This document shows positions 27,932 through 37,156 of a stretch of DNA of 64,000 nucleotides, one piece after another. Numbering within the stretch: the first letter of the stretch is position 1; every line of letters starts with the position of its first letter. The notes under the pieces were generated by a model, which ran no database searches, was not told the origin of the DNA, and worked only from the letters and a program-made list of their open reading frames with translations. A program made the position numbers and the translations under genes. Origin of the DNA: Paracoccus kondratievae (GTDB taxonomy: Bacteria > Pseudomonadota > Alphaproteobacteria > Rhodobacterales > Rhodobacteraceae). The stretch is taken from assembly GCF_009301415.1 (NCBI RefSeq), contig NZ_CP045074.1:62001-126000 (forward strand), written 5' to 3'.

Positions 27932-29481
27932 GCGGCTTCTCCTTCGCCGGGGGGTGGGGCGCTGCGGTCCAGGCCGACGGCGGCACGCACCAGGTTTTCC
28001 GGCGTCATCCGCTCGCCTGCGAACTCGCCGGCGATGCGGCCCTCGCGCATGACGATCACCCGGTCGGACATGCCCAGCACCTCTGGGATCTCGCTGCTGA
28101 CCATGATCACCGACAGGCCCTGGGCGGCCAGTTCGGACATGAAGTCATGCACCGCCGCCTTGGAGCCGATGTCGATGCCCTTGGTCGGCTCGTCCAGGAT
28201 GATGACGCGCGGACGTGTGGCCAGCCATTTGGCGATGACGACCTTTTGCTGGTTGCCGCCCGACAGCAGCGCGACGTCCTGGTCCAAGCTCGCCGCCCGC
28301 AGGTCCAGCCGCTGGGTGTATTCGCGGGCCAGCGCGAATTCCTCGGTCAGGCGCAGGAAGCCCACCCGGCTGGTGCGCGCCAGCGACGGCAGGGTGACGT
28401 TCTGAAAGATCGGCAGCCCCTTGACGGCGCCCTGCCTGCCGCGATCCTCGGGGACATAGACGATGCCGGCCTCAACCGCCTGCGCGGGCGAGCGGATGAC
28501 CCGCACCTTGCCCTCGATCCGGCAGGCGCCTTTCGACGGCCGGGTGATGCCGAACAGCGCCTGCATCACCTCGGAGCGTCCGGCTCCAACCAGGCCGTAA
28601 AAGCCCAGGATCTCGCCGCGATGCAGGGTGAAGGTGATGTCCGCAAACTCGGTCGGGTGGCTGTAGCCGGCGACGGTCAGCACCGGTTCGCCGATCCGGG
28701 CCGGACGCTTGGGATAGATCTGGTCGACCGAGCGGCCGACCATCATGCGCACCAGATCGGCTTCGGCTACATCCTGCATCAGCCCCTGATCGACGAACTG
28801 GCCGTCGCGGAACACGGTCCAGCGGTCGGCGATGCGAAAGATTTCGTCGAACTTGTGGCTGATGAACAGGATGGCCTTGCCCTGCGCCTTGAGCTTCTCC
28901 ACCAGGTCGTAAAGTTCGGCGATCTCCTTGTGCGACAGCGCGGCGGTCGGTTCGTCCATGATGACGACGCGGGCGTCGATGGACAGGGCGCGGGCGATGG
29001 CGACCAGGTGCTTGCTGGCGATACCCAGATCGCGCAGCCGCACCGCGGGGTTCAGATCGGCGCCGATGCCGTCCAGGATGGCGCGGGCACGCCCGCGCAT
29101 GGCGCGCCGGTCGATCAGGCCCCAGCGGTTGCGGGGCGCATGGCCGATAAAGATGTTCTCGGCCACCGTCAGCTCGTCGAAGAGCACGGTTTCCTGATGG
29201 ATCGCGGTCACACCCGCCTCGCCCGCAGCCTGGGCGGTAGGAAGGGCAACACGCCGGCCATCCACCAGGATCTCGCCCTCGTCGGGCTGGTAGATGCCGG
29301 TCAGGATCTTGACGATGGTGGACTTGCCCGCGCCGTTCTCGCCGATCAGCGCGGTCACCTGGCCGGGATAGAGGTCGAGTTGCACGCCACCAAGCGCACG
29401 CACTCCGGGAAAGGTCTTGACGATGCCGCGCAGCGACAGCACCGGGGCCGCGCCGTCCTGCGGCCGATACTCAGCCTGCAT
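27928..29481 (-). CDS. rhaT: Rhamnose ABC importer ATPase, two ABC domains
   Basis: This 517-residue protein is a double ATPase of the RbsA/MglA type. The first domain has Walker A GENGAGKS near residue 40 and the Walker B sequence VVIMDEPTAAL; the second has a degenerate Walker A region (GLVGAGRSEVM), signature LSGGNQQK and VIILDEPTKGID. I choose ATG 29481 (MQAEYRPQDG), spaced well from AAAGGA; the GTG at 29487 would be too close to it. The name rhaT follows rhizobial usage and is not the E. coli proton symporter. Confidence 0.9.
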   Translation of the reverse strand: MQAEYRPQDGAAPVLSLRGIVKTFPGVRALGGVQLDLYPGQVTALIGENGAGKSTIVKILTGIYQPDEGEILVDGRRVALPTAQAAGEAGVTAIHQETVLFDELTVAENIFIGHAPRNRWGLIDRRAMRGRARAILDGIGADLNPAVRLRDLGIASKHLVAIARALSIDARVVIMDEPTAALSHKEIAELYDLVEKLKAQGKAILFISHKFDEIFRIADRWTVFRDGQFVDQGLMQDVAEADLVRMMVGRSVDQIYPKRPARIGEPVLTVAGYSHPTEFADITFTLHRGEILGFYGLVGAGRSEVMQALFGITRPSKGACRIEGKVRVIRSPAQAVEAGIVYVPEDRGRQGAVKGLPIFQNVTLPSLARTSRVGFLRLTEEFALAREYTQRLDLRAASLDQDVALLSGGNQQKVVIAKWLATRPRVIILDEPTKGIDIGSKAAVHDFMSELAAQGLSVIMVSSEIPEVLGMSDRVIVMREGRIAGEFAGERMTPENLVRAAVGLDRSAPPPGEGEAA

Positions 29482-29544
29482 GATCACATCCTTTGAGGCA
29501 GGGATCCCCGGTGCGCCCTGCGCGCCGGGGCAGCGTTCCGGCGA

Positions 29545-30540
29545 TCAGAAGATCGAGCTGAACTGGTCGATGTTGCCGGCATCGTAGACGAAGGGATCGG
29601 CCATGGCGGCCTCGGTGTTCTCGTCCAGCGTGATCTCGCCCATGCGGCCGATCGGGATGGTCGCGCCCGGCTCGGCCTTGGCGTCGCCCTTGGCCAGGTG
29701 GTAGGCGGCCATGGTCGCCGAATAGCCCAGGTCGATGGGGTTCCAGATCGCGAAGCTTTCCGAGACCCCCGACTTGACATGACCGGCCATTTCCGACGGC
29801 AGGCCCAGGCCGGTCACGTTCACCTGGCCGATCTTGCCAGCATCGGTGACGGCTTGCGCAGCAGCGACGATGCCCACCGAGGTCGGCGCGATGATCGCCT
29901 TGAGGTTCGGATAGGTCTGCATCAGGCCCTGCGCCTCGCGATAGGACTTGTCGGCCAGGTCGTCGCCATAGACCGTCCCCACTACCCTGACGTTCGGATA
30001 GTCGCCCGCGACCTTGTTCATCTCGGCGATCCACGTGTTCTGGTTGGTCGAGGTGGTGGTGGCCGAAAGTACCGCGACCTCGCCGCCCTCGGGGGGCAGG
30101 TGATCGGCGGCCAGCTTGATGATCGTATTGCCGATCAGCGGTGCGGAGGATGGGTTCAGCTGCATCTGCCGGCCCGCCGGTGCGACGCCGGAATCCCAGC
30201 TGATGACGGTGATGCCGCGCTGCATGGCCTTTTTCAGGGTGGGCACCAGCGCGTCGGTGTCATTGGCGCTGACGGCGATGGCATCGACCCTTTGCGCGAT
30301 CAGGCTGTTGATGACCTCGATCTGGCCCTCGGCGGTGGTGTCGGTCGGGCCGGTATAGATGATCTCGACATCGCCGAGTTCTTGCGCAGCCTCTTGGGCG
30401 CCCTTGTTGGCCGCCTCGAAAAAGCCGATGCCAAGCGCCTTGGCGACCAGCGCGATGCGCAAGTTCTCGGCCTGGGCGGCGCCGGTCATCAGCGCGCCGG
30501 CGACTGCGGCGGTGGTCAGGATCTTGCTCAGAATGCTCAT
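29545..30540 (-). CDS. rhaS: Rhamnose-binding periplasmic protein
   Basis: This 331-residue protein is a type I periplasmic sugar-binding protein (Peripla_BP_4). The signal peptide SKILTTAAVAGALMTGAAQA is cleaved before ENLRIALVAKALG. Family features include GSDTDALVPT-like SANDTDALVPTLKKAMQRGI and the hinge segment VISWDSGVAP. A strong ribosome site (GGGGAGGAAG) precedes it. It is the first transport gene after the regulator, as in R. leguminosarum rhaRS. Substrate assignment rests on the locus. Confidence 0.9.
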   Translation of the reverse strand: MSILSKILTTAAVAGALMTGAAQAENLRIALVAKALGIGFFEAANKGAQEAAQELGDVEIIYTGPTDTTAEGQIEVINSLIAQRVDAIAVSANDTDALVPTLKKAMQRGITVISWDSGVAPAGRQMQLNPSSAPLIGNTIIKLAADHLPPEGGEVAVLSATTTSTNQNTWIAEMNKVAGDYPNVRVVGTVYGDDLADKSYREAQGLMQTYPNLKAIIAPTSVGIVAAAQAVTDAGKIGQVNVTGLGLPSEMAGHVKSGVSESFAIWNPIDLGYSATMAAYHLAKGDAKAEPGATIPIGRMGEITLDENTEAAMADPFVYDAGNIDQFSSIF

Positions 30541-30570
30541 GTCTTCCTCCCCTATGAGCGATGTCGCGCC

Positions 30571-31380
30571 TTACTCCTCGGCGCGTTTCTTCCGGTTTGA
30601 AGCCGCTGCTGCCTCGACCACCATCAGGCGGATATCGGCCGCCTCCAGCATCTTGGCGGCGCGATCCTCGATCCCGTCATCGGTGATGACGGTGTGGATG
30701 CGTGTCAGCGGGCAAAGCAGCAGGCTGGAGCGCTGGCGAAATTTCGAGCTGTCGGCCAGCACCACCAACTCGTCAGCCTGGTCGATCAGCTTCTGCTCGG
30801 CCTGGACCAGCAGCGGATCACCCTCCATCAATCCCAGCTGCCCCAGGCCACGGCAGCCCATGAACATCAGCCGAGCATAGAAGTGGTTGCTGCCGTCCTC
30901 GTCGAAGGGCGACAGGATGATGCTCTGTTCGCGGTAGATGGCGCCCGCTGGCACCAGCACGGTATTCTTGGATTGCTTGAGCAGGTGCTCGGCAATGGGA
31001 AAGCTGTTGGTAAAGACCTGCAGGCGTCGGGTGGACAGCGGATGCACCATCTGGAAGGTGGTCGTTCCACCGTTGATGATGATGGCATCGCCATCCTGGC
31101 ACAGTTCGACCGCCGCTTGGGCGATTGCGCGTTTCTGAGCGATATTGATCGTCTGATCGACCGCAAAGGGCCGGGCATTGATCCCGACGAATTGCGGCGG
31201 CGCAATGGCCTCGGCGCCGCCGCGCACGCGCCGCAGCTTCTTGCCGACATGCAGCTGAGCAATATCGCGCCGCACCGTCGCCTCGGATGCGCCGGTCAAC
31301 GCACAGAGATCGGCAACGGTAACGACCGGCCGCTCCTGCACGGCGGACAGAATAATGCGGTGACGTTCGGTTTCCAGCAT
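30571..31380 (-). CDS. rhaR: DeoR-family repressor of the rhamnose locus
   Basis: This 269-residue regulator has an N-terminal DeoR helix-turn-helix (VTVADLCALTGASEATVRRDIAQLHVGKKLRRVRGGAEAI) and a C-terminal sugar-phosphate sensor domain with INGGTTTFQMVHPL and TVITDDG. The start at 31380 (MLETERHRI) follows AAGGGAG; in-frame starts up to 31413 are possible. It is divergent from rhaD. Repeated GATTG half-sites in the gap are candidate operators. In R. leguminosarum the homologous repressor controls both rha transcripts. Confidence 0.9.
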   Translation of the reverse strand: MLETERHRIILSAVQERPVVTVADLCALTGASEATVRRDIAQLHVGKKLRRVRGGAEAIAPPQFVGINARPFAVDQTINIAQKRAIAQAAVELCQDGDAIIINGGTTTFQMVHPLSTRRLQVFTNSFPIAEHLLKQSKNTVLVPAGAIYREQSIILSPFDEDGSNHFYARLMFMGCRGLGQLGLMEGDPLLVQAEQKLIDQADELVVLADSSKFRQRSSLLLCPLTRIHTVITDDGIEDRAAKMLEAADIRLMVVEAAAASNRKKRAEE

Positions 31381-31425
31381 GTCTCGCTCCCTTGGCGACT
31401 CAGTTTCCATCAATTTCGCGCATTG

Positions 31426-31495
31426 TCAATCATTTTTAAGCGTATACGCCGTTTTATGTGGCAATTATTGATTGTGATTGATTGAAAATGATTGA
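31426..31495. promoter_or_regulatory. Phased GATTG repeats between rhaR and rhaD, candidate RhaR operator
   Basis: GATTG occurs at 31470, 31476, 31480 and 31490, three of them exactly 10 bp apart, with the inverted form TCAATCA at 31426-31432 and CGTATACG in between. DeoR proteins bind such clustered short repeats. TTGACT at 31492-31497 could be the rhaD -35, overlapping the last repeat. Confidence 0.5.
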
Positions 31496-31565
31496 CTTTG
31501 AGGCGAACGCAAGGTTATGCGTCTCCTGACCGCGCGGCAACCGCCGCCCGAAAGGGGAGGATCGC

Positions 31566-33668
31566 ATGACCATGACAATGACCGCCAACCGATTGGAAAA
31601 CCTGTGGGACGACGCCAAGGCTGCGTCCATGAGCGAATCGGAAAAGCTGCTCTATCGCTCGAACCTGCTCGGGTCGGACAAGCGCGTCACCAATTACGGT
31701 GGCGGCAACACCTCGGCCAAGGTGATCGAGGCCGATCCGCTGACCGGCGAATCCGTCGAGGTGCTTTGGGTCAAGGGCTCGGGCGGCGATATCGGCTCGA
31801 TGAAGATGGATGGCTTCGCCACACTCTACATGGACCGGCTGCACGCGCTGAAGGGCAAGTATCGCGGCCCCGCGCATGAGGACGAGATGGTCGGCTACCT
31901 GCCCCATTGCACCTTCGGTCTGAACCCGCGCTCCGCCTCGATCGACACGCCGCTGCACGCCTATGTGCCCCGTCGCCACGTTGACCACGTGCATTCCGAC
32001 GCGATCATCGCCATCGCCGCCTCGGTCAATTCGAAAGAACTGACAGCCGAGATCTTCGGCAACGAGATCGGTTGGCTGCCTTGGAAAAAGCCGGGCTATG
32101 AGCTGGGTCTGTGGCTGGAGAAGCTGGCGACCGAGAACCCGAAGATGCGCGGCGCGGTTCTGGAAAGCCACGGGCTTTTCACCTGGGCGGATGATGCCAA
32201 GGACTGCTATCTGACCACACTGGAGATCATCAACAAGGCCGCCGCCTGGCTGGAGGGAAAGACCGCGGGCAAGCCTGCGTTTGGTGGGGCGAAGGTTCCC
32301 ACGCTGCCCGAAGCAGAACGTCGCAACGTCGCAGCCCGGCTGATGCCGGTGATTCGCGGCCTGATCTCGAAAGAGCGTTACAAGGTCGGCCATTTCGACG
32401 ACCAACCGGCGGTCCAGGAATTTGTCGGCTCGAATGCGCTCGAAACCCTTGCGCCCCTGGGCACCTCCTGCCCGGACCATTTCCTGCGCACCAAGATCCG
32501 GCCGCTGGTCGTCGACTTCGACCCGGCAAACCCGGATCTTGACGCGACCATTGCCGGCCTTGAAAAGGCCGTCGCCGATTATCGCGCCGACTACACCGCC
32601 TATTACGAACGCTGCAAACATCCCGACAGCCCCGCACTGCGCGACCCGAATGCCGTGGTCTACCTGGTGCCGGGCGTTGGCATGATCACTTTTGCGCTGG
32701 ACAAGGCCACGGCGCGGATCTCGGGCGAGTTCTACGTCAACGCCATCAACGTGATGCGCGGGGCCAGCGCCGTCTCGACCTACCAGGGCCTGCCCGAGCA
32801 GGAAGCCTTCGACATCGAATACTGGCTGCTGGAGGAGGCGAAGCTCCAGCGGATGCCGAAACCAAAGGCCCTGGCCGGCCGGGTGGCGCTTGTCACCGGC
32901 GGCGCGGGCGGGATTGGCGCCGCCACGGCCGAGCGTTTCCTGCGCGAAGGCGCCTGCGTCATGCTGGCCGATATCGATGCAGACGCCCTAGGGCGCGCGC
33001 ATGAGGGGTTGGCCGGCAGCTTCGGCCGGGACGTGGTCCGCTCGATCCAGATGAACGTCACCGACGAGAACCAGGTCGCCCGCGCCTATGCCGAAACAGC
33101 GGTCGAGTTCGGTGGCATCGACATCCTGGTGTCGAATGCCGGCATCGCCACCTCGGCCCCGGTCGAGGAAACCTCGCTGGCGCTGTGGAACAAGAACATG
33201 GACATCCTCTCCACCGGCTATTTCCTGGTCTCGCGCGAGGCGTTCCGCCTGTTCCGCACTCAGAAGGTCGGTGGCTCGGTGATCTTCGTCGCCTCCAAGA
33301 ACGGCCTGGCGGCCAGTCCCAATGCCAGCGCCTATTGCACCGCCAAGGCGGCCGAGATCCATCTGGCCCGCTGCCTGGCACTGGAAGGCGCCGAGACGGG
33401 GATCCGCGTCAATGTGGTGAACCCCGACGCCGTGCTGCGCGGCTCGCGCATCTGGGAGGGCGAGTGGCTGGACCAGCGCGCCTCGACCTACGGCACCGAC
33501 AAGGAGGGGCTGGAGGAGATGTATCGCCAGCGGTCGATGCTGAAGCGCTCGGTCCTGCCCGAGGACATCGCCGAGGCCATCTATTTCTTTGCCGGCGACC
33601 TTTCCGCGAAATCTACCGGCAACATCCTGAACGTGGACGCCGGCAACGTCCAGGCCTTCACCCGGTGA
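31566..33668 (+). CDS. rhaD: Bifunctional rhamnulose-1-phosphate aldolase / lactaldehyde dehydrogenase-like SDR
   Basis: This 700-residue fusion has an N-terminal class II aldolase domain (about residues 20-400), with zinc ligands in RHVDHVHSDAI and ESHGLFTW, and a C-terminal SDR domain (about 435-700), with LVTGGAGGIGAATAERF and the catalytic YCTAK. The aldolase splits rhamnulose-1-phosphate into dihydroxyacetone phosphate and L-lactaldehyde, and the SDR domain handles the aldehyde. AAAGGGGAGGAT precedes the ATG at 31566. It is divergent from rhaR and overlaps rhaI. The same fusion is known in rhizobial rhamnose loci. Confidence 0.93.
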   Translation: MTMTMTANRLENLWDDAKAASMSESEKLLYRSNLLGSDKRVTNYGGGNTSAKVIEADPLTGESVEVLWVKGSGGDIGSMKMDGFATLYMDRLHALKGKYRGPAHEDEMVGYLPHCTFGLNPRSASIDTPLHAYVPRRHVDHVHSDAIIAIAASVNSKELTAEIFGNEIGWLPWKKPGYELGLWLEKLATENPKMRGAVLESHGLFTWADDAKDCYLTTLEIINKAAAWLEGKTAGKPAFGGAKVPTLPEAERRNVAARLMPVIRGLISKERYKVGHFDDQPAVQEFVGSNALETLAPLGTSCPDHFLRTKIRPLVVDFDPANPDLDATIAGLEKAVADYRADYTAYYERCKHPDSPALRDPNAVVYLVPGVGMITFALDKATARISGEFYVNAINVMRGASAVSTYQGLPEQEAFDIEYWLLEEAKLQRMPKPKALAGRVALVTGGAGGIGAATAERFLREGACVMLADIDADALGRAHEGLAGSFGRDVVRSIQMNVTDENQVARAYAETAVEFGGIDILVSNAGIATSAPVEETSLALWNKNMDILSTGYFLVSREAFRLFRTQKVGGSVIFVASKNGLAASPNASAYCTAKAAEIHLARCLALEGAETGIRVNVVNPDAVLRGSRIWEGEWLDQRASTYGTDKEGLEEMYRQRSMLKRSVLPEDIAEAIYFFAGDLSAKSTGNILNVDAGNVQAFTR

Positions 33669-34948
33669 CCGCCATGATCGAGAAAAGCGTGATCGAGGCG
33701 GAAAACGCCGCCCGCGCGGCCGATATGCAGGCCGATTATCAAGCCCTTGGCGCCCGTCTGGCGCACCGGGACATCGATATCGAGGCGCTGACCGCCCGTG
33801 CCATGTCCTTCGGCGTCGCGGTTCCCAGCTGGGGGACCGGCACCGGCGGCACCCGCTTCGCCCGGTTTCCGGGCGAGGGCGAGCCGCGCGGCATCATGGA
33901 CAAGCTGGACGATTGCGGCACCATCCACCAACTGACCGCCGCGACACCTCGGGTCAGCCTGCATATCCCCTGGGACAAGGAAGACCCGGCGCTGCTGCGC
34001 GAAAAGGCCGAGGAGGTCGGGCTGGGCTTCGACGCCATGAACTCGAACACCTTCCAGGACCAGCCTGGGCAGGCGCGCAGCTACAAGTTCGGCTCGCTCA
34101 GCCATACCGACCCGGAGACGCGCCGGCAGGCGGTCGAGCACAACCTGGAATGCATCGAGATCGGCCGGGCCATCGGATCGAAGGCGCTGACCGTCTGGAT
34201 CGGCGACGGCTCGAACTTTCCCGGCCAGACCTCGCTGTCGCGCCAGTTCGACCGCTATCTGGACTCGATGAAGGCGATCTATGCCGGGCTGCCCGAGGAC
34301 TGGCGGATCTTTTCTGAACACAAGATCTATGAGCCGGCCTTCTACTCGACCGTGGTGCAGGACTGGGGCACCAGCCTGGTGACCGCGCAGGAACTGGGCC
34401 CACAGGCGCAATGCCTGGTGGACCTGGGCCATCACGCCCCGAACGTCAACATCGAGATGATCGTGGCGCGGCTGGTGCGGGCCGGCAAGCTCGGCGGCTT
34501 CCATTTCAACGACAGCAAATACGGCGACGACGACCTGGACAGCGGCACGATCGAGCCCTTCCGCCTGTTTTTGGTCTTCAACGAACTGGTCGAGTTGGAG
34601 GACACGCCGGGCCTCGACCTGGCCCATATGATCGATCAGAGCCACAACGTCACCGATCCGATCGAAAGCCTGATCGTCTCGGCCGGCGAGATCCAGCGCG
34701 CCTTCGTGCAGGCTTCTCTGGTCGATCGCGCGGCGCTGGAGAGCTATCGGGAGGAGAACGATGCGCTGATGGCTGCGTCGGCATTGCGGACGGCCTTCCG
34801 CACCGATGTCGAGCCGGTCCTGCAAATGGCGCGGCTGCGCGCTGGCGCGGCGATCGATCCGGTCGCAACCTTCCGTGCCTCGCGCTATCGCGCGCGGGTC
34901 GCCGCCGAGAGGCCCAGGACGACATCCGGGGGCGGAGGCATCGTCTGA
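33665..34948 (+). CDS. rhaI: L-rhamnose isomerase-like protein (rhizobial RhaI type)
   Basis: This protein of 427 residues is a TIM-barrel isomerase that turns L-rhamnose into L-rhamnulose. Hallmarks are SWGTGTGGTRFARFPGEGEPR, VSLHIPWDKEDP, the metal-binding FSEHKIYEPAFYSTVVQDWG and LVDLGHHAPNVNIEM, then HFNDSKYGDDDLDSG. The GTG at 33665 overlaps the rhaD stop (GTGA); ATG 33674 is an alternative that shortens it by three residues. It completes the pathway with RhaK and RhaD. Decayed sequence follows its stop. Confidence 0.9.
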   Translation: MTAMIEKSVIEAENAARAADMQADYQALGARLAHRDIDIEALTARAMSFGVAVPSWGTGTGGTRFARFPGEGEPRGIMDKLDDCGTIHQLTAATPRVSLHIPWDKEDPALLREKAEEVGLGFDAMNSNTFQDQPGQARSYKFGSLSHTDPETRRQAVEHNLECIEIGRAIGSKALTVWIGDGSNFPGQTSLSRQFDRYLDSMKAIYAGLPEDWRIFSEHKIYEPAFYSTVVQDWGTSLVTAQELGPQAQCLVDLGHHAPNVNIEMIVARLVRAGKLGGFHFNDSKYGDDDLDSGTIEPFRLFLVFNELVELEDTPGLDLAHMIDQSHNVTDPIESLIVSAGEIQRAFVQASLVDRAALESYREENDALMAASALRTAFRTDVEPVLQMARLRAGAAIDPVATFRASRYRARVAAERPRTTSGGGGIV

Positions 34949-35189
34949 GCCAAGACCATCAAGCCTCGCCAACGGTAACATTTCGAAAGCGCCGGGCACG
35001 TCATAGGAAGCAATTGATCCGCCGCATCACATTCCTCCCAAATGACGGATCCGCGATCCGACGCCTACGCCTTTCAACGGGCTCAGATGGCGAGAACGGC
35101 GATCTTGCGGACGGCCTGGGCGGCCTCCGCGCCCTTCTTCACGAAATGGGCATGGAAGAATGCGCGATGCTCGTCATTCGGCCGAGATC
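34949..35189. other. Scrap region after rhaI
   Basis: No intact gene. On the minus strand near 35175-35085 there is a short frame DEHRAFFHAHFVKKGAEAAQ followed by AVRKIAVLAI and a stop, which looks like the C-terminus of some protein, but I cannot assign it. It directly abuts a BCCT-transporter scrap. Confidence 0.35.
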
Positions 35190-35430
35190 ATGAAGACCGG
35201 GTTATGGATATCGAAGGGACCGGCCTGACGCCTTCGATATTGTCCTGACCGATCTGGTAGTCGGTCTCGATGATCTCGGTCGACCCCTCGGGCTGCGGCA
35301 GCGCCTCGACGCCCGGATCGAGGTCGGGGTCGAGATGGCCCGCTAGGGCCTCCTGCTCTCGCCAAAGATCGCCGGGATGGCCCTTGTGGCTTTTGTGAGT
35401 CGGTTTGTCGGGTGTGGGTGTCTGTGCCAT
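35190..35430 (-). pseudogene. N-terminal fragment of a BCCT-family (betaine/choline) transporter
   Basis: From ATG 35430, preceded by AAAGGGA, the frame reads a hydrophilic N-terminus and then IETDYQIGQDNI, the segment found just before the first membrane helix of BCCT transporters. A frameshift near 35225 moves the expected continuation GPFDIHNPVFMIS to another frame, and homology then ends. No transmembrane region remains. Even if the 80-residue frame is translated, it cannot transport anything. Confidence 0.6.
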
Positions 35431-35861
35431 GCGTCCCTTTCTCATTTGTGGTGCGATCGGGCCCGAAAACTTCGACTCGGCGCCCAGGGCGCCTGCGCGC
35501 ACGAGGATTTCACAACGTCGCCATGATCGTCACCCACATACGAGATCGGCAATCGGAAGGTCGGATGCCAAGTTAGCGGTAGCATTAGCCACTTTGGTTC
35601 TGCCTATGACGGAGATGGGCATCATGCTCAGCAGGCACGCCGCATTTTAGCCTCCCGCAGCACCCTCATCGCATAGGCGCCCACCAAGCCGCTACGACCA
35701 GCCTCTTCCTGATGCAATCCGACGTGGCGTTCCCTCAGCGGTTGCGCGACCGCCCAGGCATCGTGGCCTTCGGCATGCTTGCAAGCAAATTCTGATTGTT
35801 TTAGTCGGAATTTGCGCACCTGCATCCTCTCTCGTCTGTTCAAGGATTCCCAAGCTTTCGG
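35431..35861. other. Non-coding or decayed gap before the FecI-like gene
   Basis: No gene is recognised. On the minus strand at about 35628-35825 there is a frame including HDAWAVAQPLRERHVGLHQE and a basic C-terminus, which may be a fragment of a mobile-element or plasmid protein, but I cannot name it. The FecI promoter must lie at the right end. Confidence 0.35.
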
Positions 35862-36353
35862 ATGACCGATTCCGTCCATCTTGCCTGTCTCTACATGAAG
35901 GAACGGCCCGGTCTGCGTCGGTTCCTGACAAGGATGACCGGCAGCCTCGGCATGGCGGACGACCTGATCCAGGACACGTTCCTGCGCGTGCTGGAGAAAG
36001 AAGGCGGAATGGGCGGGGTCCGCGATCCGCGTGCCTATCTGCGCCGCTCGGCGCGCAACCTTGCGATCAACGCGCTGACGGCGCAGCGGCGCAATGCCGA
36101 CATCACAGATATGCCCGAAACTGCCGATCCGGCGCCCGGCGCCGTCGAGAGGATGATCGCCCGGCAGGACTTGCTGCTGGTCATGCGCACCATCGCCGGC
36201 CTGCCGGAAAAGCGGCGGCAGGTCTTCATCATGTCGCGCGTCGACGATCTGAGCTATAATCAGATCGCCGCCCGGCTGGGTATTTCCCGCAACACGGTGA
36301 TGGTGCAGATCGTCCGGGCGCTGTCCGATCTGCGCAAGGCGCTTGAGATGTAG
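35862..36353 (+). CDS. ECF sigma factor, FecI type
   Basis: This 163-residue sigma factor has region 2 (RRFLTRMTGSLGMADDLIQDTFLRVLE, then RDPRAYLRRSARNLAINALTAQRR) and region 4 (LPEKRRQVFIMSRVDDLSYNQIAARLGISRNTVMVQIVRAL). It is the FecI/PvdS group that transcribes iron-uptake genes when a signal passes from a TonB receptor via FecR. It is intact, followed 7 bp later by a damaged fecR and then a receptor with a signalling domain. It should drive the receptor or the whole iron locus. AAGGA lies 15-19 nt before the ATG, farther than usual. Confidence 0.9.
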   Translation: MTDSVHLACLYMKERPGLRRFLTRMTGSLGMADDLIQDTFLRVLEKEGGMGGVRDPRAYLRRSARNLAINALTAQRRNADITDMPETADPAPGAVERMIARQDLLLVMRTIAGLPEKRRQVFIMSRVDDLSYNQIAARLGISRNTVMVQIVRALSDLRKALEM

Positions 36354-36360
36354 GCCAGTC

Positions 36361-37075
36361 ATGGGCTCTCCCGACGATCAGGCTCTGGAATGGCTGGTGC
36401 GCGTGAATGACGAGCGGGCGGACGACGGCCTTCGCGCGGAATTCACGCGCTGGCTTGCGGTGCCCGAACATGTTGAAGCCTGGGTGCGGGCTGAGGCGTT
36501 CTGGAACCGTCTGCAGCCCGCCACCACCGAAATGCGCCAGAGGCGCAAGCTGTCCCGCCGGGCCGCCATCACCGGCGGAGGGGTCGCGCTGCTGGCCCCG
36601 CTGACTTTATGGCTAACCCGCCCGCCCGTTCGTCGTCAAGGCGGGTCCGGCCGAATTCAGCGCGCTTGGGACGGCGTTCAACATACGCCTTTCCGGGGAT
36701 CGGGTCAGCCTTACGGTCACGGAACACAGCGTTCTTGCCAGAAGCGGCACGGTCGAGACGGTGGTGGAACAGGGCCAGCAATTCGTATTCGACGACAATG
36801 CCGCCACCGGCCCGCAGGCGATCGATCCCGAATCCGAAACTGCTTGGCGGCATGGCGTCCTTGTGTTCCAGGCGACGCCGCTTGGGGAGGTGATGGACGT
36901 GCTGGCCCGCAATGCCGGGTGGAATGTCATGGTCAGCAACACGGCGAAACGCATCCCGGTCACGGCGATGTTCAGCCTGTCCCGCATTGCCGAGGCGCCG
37001 GAAACCATCGCGCAGACGCTGCCGGTGCGCCTGACCCACCTGCCGGGCGGCGTTATCATCATACGGGCCAGGTGA
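36361..37075 (+). pseudogene. FecR-type anti-sigma/signal-transfer protein with internal deletion and frameshift
   Basis: The first frame (from ATG 36361) encodes the cytoplasmic DUF4880 anti-sigma part (ALEWLVRVNDERADDGLR, WLAVPEHVEAWVRAE) and the membrane helix (AAITGGGVALLAPLTLWLTRP, residues about 64-84). At about 36625 the FecR pattern jumps to another frame beginning RPFVVKAGPAEFSALGTAFN and continuing through LSGDRVSLTVTEHSV to a C-terminal domain ending IIIRAR at 37075. Between them roughly 70 residues expected in FecR proteins (the LADGS-type beta region) are missing. So this is an out-of-frame internal deletion. A product with the N-terminal domain and helix could still be made. Confidence 0.8.
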
Positions 37076-37156
37076 GGAAAAATTTTCAGGCCGCTGTAAT
37101 TACCCCGGCCGCCTGAACTGTCTTTTCTCTGTCATCGGATCCATGGGGAAGACAGG

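Noticed and set aside
34411..35193. A 260-residue plus-strand frame across the end of rhaI
   Set aside because: It overlaps rhaI in another frame and its translation is a shadow-type composition.
35628..36362. A 244-residue minus-strand frame opposite the FecI-like gene
   Set aside because: Most of it is antisense to a clear sigma factor. Only its last part, outside that gene, might be a fragment.
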